A stretch of DNA of 64,000 nt from an uncultured Prevotellaceae bacterium (lineage in GTDB: Bacteria; Bacteroidota; Bacteroidia; Bacteroidales; Bacteroidaceae): assembly GCA_902779455.1 (NCBI GenBank), contig CACZBS010000024.1:62001-126000 (forward strand). Reading direction: 5' to 3'. The notes beneath the pieces are model-generated. The model searched no databases. It saw only the letters and a list, made by a program, of their open reading frames with translations, and was not told the DNA's origin. Below are positions 40,739-48,670 of this stretch, piece by piece (the first letter of the stretch is position 1; every line of letters starts with the position of its first letter). Made by a program: the position numbers and the translations under genes.

Positions 40739-42004
40739 ATGACGACATACCAGATTACGGCTCCCGAGCGGCTGCGAGCCGACATCACCCTGCCCGCATC
40801 GAAGAGCATCTCAAACCGGGCACTCATCATCTGCGCCCTCTCTGGCGGCTGCCTGCTGCCCGACAACCTGAGCGACTGCGACGACACGAAGGTCATCATC
40901 CGCGCACTGCGCGACATGCCCCAGACCATCGACATTGGAGCCGCCGGAACGGCCATGCGCTTCATGACGGCCCTGCTCGCAGCCACCGACTGCGGAGAGC
41001 ACGTCCTGACGGGCACCGAGCGCATGCAGCACCGACCCATCGGACTGCTCGTCGACGCCCTGCGGCGGCTGGGGGCCGACATCAGCTACGTCGGCGAGGA
41101 GGGCTATCCTCCCCTTCGCATCAGCGGCGGCCAACTCGAGGGCGGGGCGGTCGAGATAGCCGGCAACGTCTCGTCGCAATACATCTCGGCCCTGCTCATG
41201 ATCGGCCCCATGCTGGCACGCGGACTGAAGCTGCGGCTGACGGGCGACATCATCTCGCGCCCCTACATCGACCTGACGCTATGGACCATGCGCGAGTTCG
41301 GCGCCGACGCCGAATGGAGCGACGTCGACACGATCAGCGTCAGCCCCCGGCCCTACCGGACGCGGCCCTATCTGATCGAGAACGACTGGAGCGCGGCCAG
41401 CTACTGGTATGAGATGGTGGCCCTCTCGAACGACCCCGAGGCTGAGGTGCGCCTCCACGGACTCATGGACGGCTCCAAGCAGGGCGACTCCTCCGTACGC
41501 TACATCTTCAGCCTGCTGGGCGTCCGCACCACCTTCGACTCGAAGGAGCCGGGACGCCCCACGACGGTGACCCTGCGCAAGAACGGCCACTGCGTGCCAC
41601 GGATGGAGTACGACTTCGTCAACGCCCCCGACCTGGCGCAGACCGTCGTCGCCGCCTGCTGCGGCCTCGGCGTGCCCTTCCGCTTCCGCGGGCTCCACAC
41701 CCTGCGCATCAAGGAGACCGACCGCATCCAGGCGCTCAAGACCGAGATGGGCAAGCTGGGCTACGACCTGCACGTCGACGCCGACGACCAGCTCTCATGG
41801 GACGGCACCATGAACGGTCTGCCGACCCTGCAACCTGACGCCCCGACGGCCATCGACACCTACAAGGACCACCGCATGGCCCTCAGCTTTGCCCCGCTGG
41901 CCCTACGACGCCCCATCGCCATCAACGACCCGGAAGTGGTCTCGAAGTCGTATCCCCGCTACTGGGACGACCTGAGGAGTTCAGAGTTCATAGTTAATAG
42001 TTAA
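40739..42004 (+). CDS. aroA: 3-phosphoshikimate 1-carboxyvinyltransferase (EPSP synthase)
   Basis: Sixth step of the shikimate pathway: joins phosphoenolpyruvate and shikimate-3-phosphate. 421 residues with LPASKSISNRALI (substrate-binding Lys/Ser), GAAGTAMRFMTALLA (the LxxGNAGTA-type motif), TGTERMQHRPI, GNVSSQYISALLM and LRIKETDRIQALKTEMGKLG. Length is normal. The last eight or so residues (SSEFIVNS) are encoded by the beginning of an AT-rich simple repeat, so the natural C-terminus has probably been altered by repeat expansion without harm to the enzyme. Own promoter; followed by the porW-porX group. Confidence 0.96.
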   Translation: MTTYQITAPERLRADITLPASKSISNRALIICALSGGCLLPDNLSDCDDTKVIIRALRDMPQTIDIGAAGTAMRFMTALLAATDCGEHVLTGTERMQHRPIGLLVDALRRLGADISYVGEEGYPPLRISGGQLEGGAVEIAGNVSSQYISALLMIGPMLARGLKLRLTGDIISRPYIDLTLWTMREFGADAEWSDVDTISVSPRPYRTRPYLIENDWSAASYWYEMVALSNDPEAEVRLHGLMDGSKQGDSSVRYIFSLLGVRTTFDSKEPGRPTTVTLRKNGHCVPRMEYDFVNAPDLAQTVVAACCGLGVPFRFRGLHTLRIKETDRIQALKTEMGKLGYDLHVDADDQLSWDGTMNGLPTLQPDAPTAIDTYKDHRMALSFAPLALRRPIAINDPEVVSKSYPRYWDDLRSSEFIVNS

Positions 42005-42057
42005 TTGTACATTAGTCATTGTACATTGTACATTATTCATTGTACATTATTCATTAT
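41985..42057. repeat. AT-rich simple repeat (TTGTACATTATTCA type)
   Basis: Short tandem units such as AATTGTACATT and ATTCATTGTACATT follow each other from the aroA 3' end to the next start. It supplies the last codons of aroA. Confidence 0.7.
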
Positions 42058-42061
42058 CAAC

Positions 42062-42271
42062 ATGCAGTTCGCCCTCATCTGTCTGATTGCGCTCGCAGCA
42101 CTTGGCGTCGTGGCCGCTTTAGCCTCGATGCTGACCAAGGGCGGCACCGACGCACCCGTCCAGGAGGCCCACGACTGCGCCTCGTGCAGCAGCGTGGCCA
42201 GCGGCGAATGTAAGATCGGATGCCTCATCGAAGAGAAAAAGCGGCGCGAAGGCAATAAAACGGAGAATTGA
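42062..42271 (+). CDS. Small membrane protein with clustered cysteines
   Basis: 69 residues from the ATG at 42062 (MQFALICLIALAALGVVAAL), one N-terminal transmembrane helix followed by a polar tail with CASC, a further Cys in GECKIGC and a basic end (EEKKRRE). Four or five cysteines in a small tail suggest metal binding or disulfides. The longer start at 42005 would translate the simple repeat (MYISHCTLYII...) and is unlikely. It is 15 bp before porW and probably co-transcribed. Function unknown. Confidence 0.7.
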   Translation: MQFALICLIALAALGVVAALASMLTKGGTDAPVQEAHDCASCSSVASGECKIGCLIEEKKRREGNKTEN

Positions 42272-42286
42272 GAGTTTATTCTTTAT

Positions 42287-45217
42287 ATGCGCACACGCTC
42301 GTACATATTTTGTTTCGTCGTAGCCGTCAGCTTTCTGATGGCCGGATGCTCTGCGCACAAGAATACAGGCAAGAGCCGCTTCTGGCAGTCGTTCACCGCA
42401 AAATATAACACCTACTTCAACGGCTCGCAGGCCTACATCGACGGCGCTCTCGAGAAGGAGAAAGGCAACAAGGACAACTACACCGAGCAGTTGCCCCTCT
42501 TCACCGTCGGCAACAAGCAGAGCCGCACCCTGGGCAAGGGCAACTTCGAGCGCACGGTAGAGAAGATGGAGAAGACCATCAAGCAGCACAGCATCAAGGC
42601 CAAGCCCGAATGGAACAAGAGCCGCCGCAAGACGCAGAAAGACATCGAGTGGCTCTCGCGCCGCGAATATAACCCCTTCCTGTGGAAGGCATGGCTGATG
42701 ATGGGCAAGGCCCAGTTCCAGAAGGGCGACTTCGACGAGGCCGCCGCCACCTTCGCCTACATGAGCCGGCTCTATCAGACGCAGCCCATGCAGAACGCCC
42801 TGGCTCGCGCCTGGCTGGCCCGATGCTACACGGAGCTCGACTGGCTCTACGACGCCGAGGACGTCATGCGCAACATGAAGCGCGACTCCATCCACTATCG
42901 TGCCCGAAACGAATGGGACGCCACCTACGCCAACTACTACCTGCGCAACGGCGACCTGAAGGAGGCCGTGCCCTACCTGCGGCGCGTCATCAAGCGCGAG
43001 CGCCGCAAGACGCAGAAAGCCCGCGAGTGGTTCCTCATGGGACAGGTGCAGGCCGCCCTCGGCGAGCGCCAGATGGCCTACAAGGCCTACCAGAAGGTGG
43101 TCAGCCAGAACCCGCCCTACGAGCTCGAGTTCAACGCCCGCATCGCCCAGACCGAGGTGATGGCCAAGGGCAACGCCAGGAAGATGATCAGCCGCCTGAA
43201 GCGCATGGCCCGCTCGGACAACAACAAGGACTATCTGGATCAGGTCTACTACGCCATCGGCAACATCTATCTGGCCCAGCGTGACACCACGCAGGCCATC
43301 TCGGCCTACGAGAAAGGCAACGAGAAGGCCACGCGCTCCGGCATCGAGAAGGGCGTGCTGCTGCTCCGCCTGGGCGACCTCTACTGGGAGCTGGAGAAAT
43401 ACAACGACGCACAGCGCTGCTACGGCGAGGCCATCGGACTGCTCGACAAGGACCGTCCTGACTACGAGGAGCTCAGCCACCGCTCGAAGGTGCTCGACGA
43501 GCTCGTGCCCTTCACTGACGCCGTCCACCTGCAGGACTCGCTGCAGGAGCTGGCCCGCATGCCTGAGAAGGAGCGGCTCGAGGCCATCGACCGCGTCATC
43601 GAGGCTCTGAAGAAGAAGGAGAAGGAGGAGCGCGACAAGCAGCGCGAGGCCGAGGTGGAGGAGGCGCAGAAGAAAGCCGAGGCCGTGGGCAACCGCAACA
43701 ACCGGAACGTCACGCCGCAGACCCCGACCCAGTCGAAGGACGGCTCGTGGTACTTCTACAACCCGATGACCGTCAACCAGGGTAAGCAGACCTTCCAGCG
43801 GCAGTGGGGCAAGCGCGAAAACGTCGACGACTGGCAGCGCAACAACCGCACCGTGGTCAACCTCGACCAGTCAGCCGACGGCTCTGACCTCGCCGAAAAT
43901 GCCGACAGCCTCATGGCTGACGGCAGCTCGCAGGACGGCAGTGTGCCCGGCGATTCCGTCGCCGGGTCCGAAGGCGAAGAGGCCGACACCCTGGCCAACG
44001 ACCCCCACAACCGCGAGTACTACCTGGCCCAGATACCCTTCACCGAGGAGGCCGTCGAGGCCAGCAACACCATCATCAAGGACGGACTCTACAACTCGGG
44101 CGTCATCTTCAAGGACAAGCTCGACAACCTGCCCCTGGCCGAGAAGCAGTTCAAGCGACTCACCAGCCAATATCCGGACTATGAGCAGATGGACCTCGTC
44201 TGGTATCACATGTTCCTGCTCTACTCGCGCATGGGCCGCCACGACGTCGCCGCCACCTGCATCGACAGCCTGAAGAACGGATTCCCCGACAGCGAGTGGA
44301 CCATCCTGCTCAGCGACCCCTACTTCGCTGAGAACCAGCGCTTCGGAGAGCACATCGAGGACTCCATCTACGGCGTCACCTACGAGGCCTTCAAGAAAGG
44401 CCAGCACGACATCATTGCGACCAACGCCCGCCTCTCCGAGGAGCGGTTCCCGCTGGGCGAGAACCGGCCTAAGTTCCTCTTCATCCACGGACTAAGCCTA
44501 CTCAACCAGGGCGATGCCCCAGGCTGCGCCGAGAAGCTCAAGACGGTCGTCGAGAAGTATCCGCAGAGCGAGGTCTCTGAGCTGGCCGGCATGATCATCA
44601 AGGGCGTGCAGGAGGGACGACAGCTCTACGGCGGCACCTTCGACCTCGACGACATCTGGAACCGCCGCGACATGACCCTCGCACAGGACTCCACGTCGAC
44701 CGACACACTCAGCGTCGACCGCGACGTGCCATTCCTCTTCCTGCTCGTCTATCAGCCTGACTCCATCAACGAGAACCAGCTGCTCTACGAGATGGCACGA
44801 TTCAACTTCTCGAACTTCCTCGTGCGCAACTTCGACCTCAACATCGAGCGGCAGCCCGGCGTCAGCCGCATGACCATCAGCGGATTCCTCAACTACGACG
44901 AGGCGCGCCAGTATGCCAACCAGCTCTATGCCGCCGAGCCCATGAAGGAGCTGCTCAAGCCCTGTCGAAGCCTCATCATCAGCGACCACAACCTCGCGCT
45001 CATCGGCACGCGCTACAGCTATAAGGACTACGACGACTTCTACGACCGCTACTTCCAGCCGCTGAAGATCAGCAACGAGGAACTGCTGCAGATTCCCGAA
45101 ACCATCGAGCAGCCCGAAGAGGCAGACGACGCGACCGAAGAGGCCGGCGACGACGGCGCTCCCGGGCAGCCCGCCGGCAACGATGCCGTCGACGACTTCT
45201 TCGACGACTTATTCTAA
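42287..45217 (+). CDS. porW: T9SS lipoprotein PorW/SprE-like
   Basis: 976-residue TPR lipoprotein matching PorW (SprE in gliding Flavobacteria), required for type IX secretion and thought to link the PorK/N ring to the translocon. Lipobox in SFLMAGCSAH. Landmarks: FTAKYNTYFNGSQAYIDG near the N-terminus, many TPR-like helical pairs (KAWLMMGKAQFQKGDFDEAAATF, YYAIGNIYLAQRDTTQAISAYEKG), a charged coiled-coil linker (about 430-470, KKKEKEERDKQREAEVEEAQKK), and WYFYNPMTVNQGKQTFQRQWGKRENVDDW. The acidic C-terminus ends in VDDFFDDLF. It is followed 18 bp later by porX; the pairing strengthens both assignments. Confidence 0.88.
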   Translation: MRTRSYIFCFVVAVSFLMAGCSAHKNTGKSRFWQSFTAKYNTYFNGSQAYIDGALEKEKGNKDNYTEQLPLFTVGNKQSRTLGKGNFERTVEKMEKTIKQHSIKAKPEWNKSRRKTQKDIEWLSRREYNPFLWKAWLMMGKAQFQKGDFDEAAATFAYMSRLYQTQPMQNALARAWLARCYTELDWLYDAEDVMRNMKRDSIHYRARNEWDATYANYYLRNGDLKEAVPYLRRVIKRERRKTQKAREWFLMGQVQAALGERQMAYKAYQKVVSQNPPYELEFNARIAQTEVMAKGNARKMISRLKRMARSDNNKDYLDQVYYAIGNIYLAQRDTTQAISAYEKGNEKATRSGIEKGVLLLRLGDLYWELEKYNDAQRCYGEAIGLLDKDRPDYEELSHRSKVLDELVPFTDAVHLQDSLQELARMPEKERLEAIDRVIEALKKKEKEERDKQREAEVEEAQKKAEAVGNRNNRNVTPQTPTQSKDGSWYFYNPMTVNQGKQTFQRQWGKRENVDDWQRNNRTVVNLDQSADGSDLAENADSLMADGSSQDGSVPGDSVAGSEGEEADTLANDPHNREYYLAQIPFTEEAVEASNTIIKDGLYNSGVIFKDKLDNLPLAEKQFKRLTSQYPDYEQMDLVWYHMFLLYSRMGRHDVAATCIDSLKNGFPDSEWTILLSDPYFAENQRFGEHIEDSIYGVTYEAFKKGQHDIIATNARLSEERFPLGENRPKFLFIHGLSLLNQGDAPGCAEKLKTVVEKYPQSEVSELAGMIIKGVQEGRQLYGGTFDLDDIWNRRDMTLAQDSTSTDTLSVDRDVPFLFLLVYQPDSINENQLLYEMARFNFSNFLVRNFDLNIERQPGVSRMTISGFLNYDEARQYANQLYAAEPMKELLKPCRSLIISDHNLALIGTRYSYKDYDDFYDRYFQPLKISNEELLQIPETIEQPEEADDATEEAGDDGAPGQPAGNDAVDDFFDDLF

Positions 45218-45235
45218 CCTGTGTGTGACACGATT

Positions 45236-46795
45236 ATGACGATAAACGGACAACTACTTTGGGTGGACGACGAGATGGAGCTCCTACGCGCTCACATCAT
45301 CTTCCTGGAGAAGAAGGGCTACGAGGTCACCTGCGTCTCCAACGGCACCGACGCCATCGACCTCTGTCAGGAGCGATCCTTCGACCTCGTCCTGCTCGAC
45401 GAGCAGATGCCGGGCCTGTCGGGCCTGGAGACCCTGCAGCGCATCAAGCAGATAGCGCCCGCCACGCCCGTGGTCATGGTGACCAAGAGCGAGGAGGAGA
45501 ACATCATGGAGCAGGCCATCGGCCAGAAGATTGCCGACTACCTCATCAAGCCCGTCAACCCCAACCAGATCCTGCTGACGCTGAAGAAGAACATCCACCG
45601 CCGCGAGATTGAGACAGAGGTGACGCAGACGCAGTATCAGCAGCAGTTCCAGTCGCTCGCCATGCAGATCATGGACTGCCAGACGTGGCAGGACTGGGTG
45701 GAGGTGTACAAGCAGCTTGTGCATTGGGAGCTGCAGCTGTCGAGCACCGACTCGCAGATGACCGAGATGCTGGCCATGCAGAAGGAGGAGGCCAACCTGG
45801 GATTCGCCAAATACATCAAGAAGAACTATCTGGAGTGGGTGAGGCCCGGCAAGCCCTCGCCCGGGCCGCTGCTCTCTAACCGCGTGTTCAAGGAGCGCGT
45901 CTTCCCCCTGCTCGACCGCAAGGAGAAGGTGTGGCTCGTCGTGATGGACAACTTCCGCTACGACCAGTGGCGCATGCTGGCACAGGAGATCGGCGACCAG
46001 TTCGACATCGACGAGGACCTCTACTGCTCCATCCTGCCGACGGCCACGCAGTATGCCCGCAACGCCATCTTCTCGGGACTGATGCCGCGCCAGGTGGCCG
46101 ACATGTTCCCCGACCTGTGGGTCGACGAGGACGAGGAGGAGGGCAAGAACCTCAACGAGGCGCCACTCATCCAGACACAGCTCGACCGCTACCGCCGCCA
46201 CGACACGTTCTCATACCACAAGATCAACACGTCGGCCGAGGCCGAGAAGTTCATGGGACAACTGAGCAACCTGGGCAAGTATGACCTCAACGTGGTGGTC
46301 TTCAACTTCATCGACATGCTCTCACATGCCCGCACCGAGAGCCGCATGGTGCGCGAGCTGGCCAACAACGAGTCAGCCTACCGGTCCATCACGCTGTCGT
46401 GGCTGCGCCACTCGGTCATCGCCGACTTCTTCCGCACCCTGGCACAGACTGACTGCCGCGTCATCGTCACCACCGACCACGGCTCCATCCGATGCACCAA
46501 GCCGGTCAAGATTGTGGGCGACCGCAACACGAACACCAATCTGCGCTATAAGCTGGGCAAGAACCTGGGCTACGACTCGAAGGACCTCTTCGTCATCCGC
46601 AACCCGCAGGAGGCACAGCTGCCGCAGCCGAACCTCTCGACGAGCTACGTCTTCGCGACGGGCGACGCGTTCTTCGCCTACCCTAACAATTATAACTACT
46701 ACGTCAGCTACTATCGCGACACGTTCCAGCACGGCGGCATCTCGATGGAGGAGATGATCATCCCGCTGGTCACGATGACGGGTAAGAAAAGGTGA
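45236..46795 (+). CDS. porX: PorX: response regulator with PglZ-type effector domain
   Basis: 519 residues from the ATG at 45236. Residues 1-120 are a CheY-like receiver with phospho-acceptor Asp55 in DLVLLDEQMPG, the acidic pair at VDDE, and Lys in YLIKPVNP. A helical linker follows, then an alkaline-phosphatase-superfamily/PglZ domain (VWLVVMDNFRYDQW, PTATQYARNAIFSGLMP, TDHGSIRCTKP). In Porphyromonas PorX, with the sensor PorY and sigma factor SigP, controls T9SS genes; it has no DNA-binding domain and acts as a zinc phosphodiesterase. The sensor PorY is not in this window. Located between porW and a TPR/HTH regulator, all on the plus strand. Confidence 0.93.
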   Translation: MTINGQLLWVDDEMELLRAHIIFLEKKGYEVTCVSNGTDAIDLCQERSFDLVLLDEQMPGLSGLETLQRIKQIAPATPVVMVTKSEEENIMEQAIGQKIADYLIKPVNPNQILLTLKKNIHRREIETEVTQTQYQQQFQSLAMQIMDCQTWQDWVEVYKQLVHWELQLSSTDSQMTEMLAMQKEEANLGFAKYIKKNYLEWVRPGKPSPGPLLSNRVFKERVFPLLDRKEKVWLVVMDNFRYDQWRMLAQEIGDQFDIDEDLYCSILPTATQYARNAIFSGLMPRQVADMFPDLWVDEDEEEGKNLNEAPLIQTQLDRYRRHDTFSYHKINTSAEAEKFMGQLSNLGKYDLNVVVFNFIDMLSHARTESRMVRELANNESAYRSITLSWLRHSVIADFFRTLAQTDCRVIVTTDHGSIRCTKPVKIVGDRNTNTNLRYKLGKNLGYDSKDLFVIRNPQEAQLPQPNLSTSYVFATGDAFFAYPNNYNYYVSYYRDTFQHGGISMEEMIIPLVTMTGKKR

Positions 46796-46803
46796 GAAGG
46801 TTG

Positions 46804-48567
46804 ATGGCTGAAGTGAAAAACCGGATGCGACATATACTGCTGCTGACGGCCTTGACCGCGGTGATGACGTTGCAGGGAGCAAAGACTGCGACGGGCTACT
46901 ACTTCGTGGCATCAGGCGACGCCGTGTTCGACTCCATCACCCATGTGCTCAGCCAGAAAGACTTCGACAACGAGCGTCAGGCCGTCGACCCAACCCTGCT
47001 CGACCGACTCGACCAGCTGGCCCAGCAGAGGCGGCAGCCACTGCTGGAGGCCCGCGCCCTCTACTGGCGAGTGCGCACCACGCAGATGTCGGCCCCGCCG
47101 CCACAGTGCATCGAGCGGCTGGAGCGGGCGCAGCAGCTCATCACCGACGCGCGCTATGACTACGACCTGGCCCTCATCCGTTATCAACTGGCCGGCAACT
47201 GCGAGCGCATGGGGCAGTATATGAAGACCTACGAACTGCTCTCCGAGGCCATTCCGACGCTCCACAAGTATGGCGACGACTATTTTCTCGGCAACGCCTA
47301 TCTGCTGAAAGGCCAGCTGCTGCTCAACATCGACGACCGGGCGGCGGCGCTGGAGCAGATCCGGCTGAGCCGCGAGAGCTACGAGCGAGCCCACTATCCA
47401 CTGAACCGCATCTACTTCTTCGAAGCCATGGCCAAGAGCGACGACACGTCGCTCGACCTTTACCGACGGTCGGTAGCCACCGGCGGCAAGGACTGGGGCA
47501 TGACCCTCCAGGGCTATGCCAACATCAGCAACATCTTCCTGGCCCGCCAGCAACCCGACTCAGCCCTCGTCTACATCAACCAGGGCTACGAACTGCTGCG
47601 GGAGAAGTCGCCCGACAACCCGCTGTTCTACAGCATCCTGGCCATCGACCATGTCCGCGTACTCTATCAGCAACGCCAGTATGAACAGGCGCTCGACGTG
47701 CTGCGGTCGCTGGAGCCCTTCGCCAAATGGCTTGAGGGCGAGCGCATGATGGAGACGATCTACGAATACCTGTGGCGTGTCAACGACAAACTGGAGCGGC
47801 GCGACGACGCCTACAAATACCTGCGCCGATACCAGGAGGAGTATGCCCGATCGGAGGCCAACATACGGCGGGCCGAGATTCCCAAGGCACAGGCCCGCGA
47901 GGCCATCGCCCGCCAGCAAGACCAGATCCGGCTGCTCGAACAGGACGCCCAGCTGAGCCGCAACCGCCTCTACGCCTCGATTCTCGTGACCGTCCTGCTG
48001 GTCGTTGCCGCGGCAGGCGTGGCCGTATGGTTCTACCAGCGCAACCGTCTGCGCCGTCAGGAGAACCGCGAACTGCGCAAGAGTCTTGAGCAGGAGGCCA
48101 TCATCTCGCAGCTGAACCGCCAGAACTTCGAAAACGACATCAAGCAGAAGGACTGCGAGATCTCGTCGTCGACGCTGCTGCTGGCCAACAAGAACGAGGT
48201 GCTGCAGCAGCTGCACGACATCACCGAGCGCTTCGGCGCCGACGGACGCATCCCCCACGAATACGTCCGGCAGGTGAACAACGTCATCGGCGAATCGCTT
48301 CGCAACGACGACGAGTGGAGCCGCTTCAAGCTGCACTTCGACTCGGTCCACCCCGACTTCTTCCTGAAGTTGAAGGAACAGGCCTCCGACCTCACCGAAA
48401 ACGAGCTTCGCCTATGCGCATATATCAGAATCGGAATGCGCGCGAAGCAGATAGCCGAAATGCTGAGCGTCACACCCGACAGCGTGAACACCGCCCGCTA
48501 CCGTCTGCGCAAGAAACTCGGACTGGAACGGGGCGAGAAGCTCGACGACCACATCCGTCGGGTCTGA
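46804..48567 (+). CDS. TPR-transmembrane-HTH regulator
   Basis: 587 residues if the ATG at 46804 is used (a GTG at 46792 overlapping porX is also possible). N-terminal signal-like segment (MRHILLLTALTAVMTLQGA), TPR-like helices over residues about 30-370 (GNAYLLKGQLLLNIDDRAAALEQI), one membrane helix (about 388-412, ASILVTVLLVVAAAGVAVWFY), a coiled coil, and a C-terminal LuxR-like helix-turn-helix (LTENELRLCAYIRIGMRAKQ and VTPDSVNTARYRLRKKLGL). This is a common Bacteroidota layout that senses something outside and acts on DNA from the membrane. Targets unknown. It starts within a few bases of the porX stop, so coregulation with T9SS genes is plausible. Confidence 0.85.
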   Translation: MAEVKNRMRHILLLTALTAVMTLQGAKTATGYYFVASGDAVFDSITHVLSQKDFDNERQAVDPTLLDRLDQLAQQRRQPLLEARALYWRVRTTQMSAPPPQCIERLERAQQLITDARYDYDLALIRYQLAGNCERMGQYMKTYELLSEAIPTLHKYGDDYFLGNAYLLKGQLLLNIDDRAAALEQIRLSRESYERAHYPLNRIYFFEAMAKSDDTSLDLYRRSVATGGKDWGMTLQGYANISNIFLARQQPDSALVYINQGYELLREKSPDNPLFYSILAIDHVRVLYQQRQYEQALDVLRSLEPFAKWLEGERMMETIYEYLWRVNDKLERRDDAYKYLRRYQEEYARSEANIRRAEIPKAQAREAIARQQDQIRLLEQDAQLSRNRLYASILVTVLLVVAAAGVAVWFYQRNRLRRQENRELRKSLEQEAIISQLNRQNFENDIKQKDCEISSSTLLLANKNEVLQQLHDITERFGADGRIPHEYVRQVNNVIGESLRNDDEWSRFKLHFDSVHPDFFLKLKEQASDLTENELRLCAYIRIGMRAKQIAEMLSVTPDSVNTARYRLRKKLGLERGEKLDDHIRRV

Positions 48568-48578
48568 CAATCCACAGG

Positions 48579-48597
48579 AAAAGTATAGACAAAAACT
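48579..48597. promoter_or_regulatory. Shared upstream motif, copy 1
   Basis: AAAAGTATAGACAAAAACT, identical in all 19 bases to 53281-53299. It ends 52 bp before the -7 element of the Omp28-like gene; the other copy ends 51 bp before the -7 of the 1582-residue gene. Candidate activator site. Confidence 0.45.
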
Positions 48598-48600
48598 GAC

Positions 48601-48626
48601 AGCCCCGATGAAACGGGGCTTTTTTT
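48601..48626 (+). terminator. Terminator after the TPR/HTH regulator
   Basis: AGCCCCG (48601-48607) and CGGGGCT (48614-48620) with a 6-nt loop, followed by seven T. Confidence 0.85.
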
Positions 48627-48649
48627 GTTATCGTTCGCCTTATAATTAG

Positions 48650-48657
48650 TAACTTTG
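48650..48657 (+). promoter_or_regulatory. -7 element of the Omp28-like gene
   Basis: TAACTTTG, 13 bp before the first ATG. A TTTG at 48624-48627 in the terminator tail is 22 bp upstream, slightly farther than usual. Confidence 0.6.
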
Positions 48658-48670
48658 TAGGCAAACATAA

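Noticed and set aside
45236-46795. BREX-type defence gene because of the PglZ-like domain
   Set aside because: The receiver domain plus PglZ layout and the neighbouring porW identify PorX of the T9SS; no other BREX genes are present.
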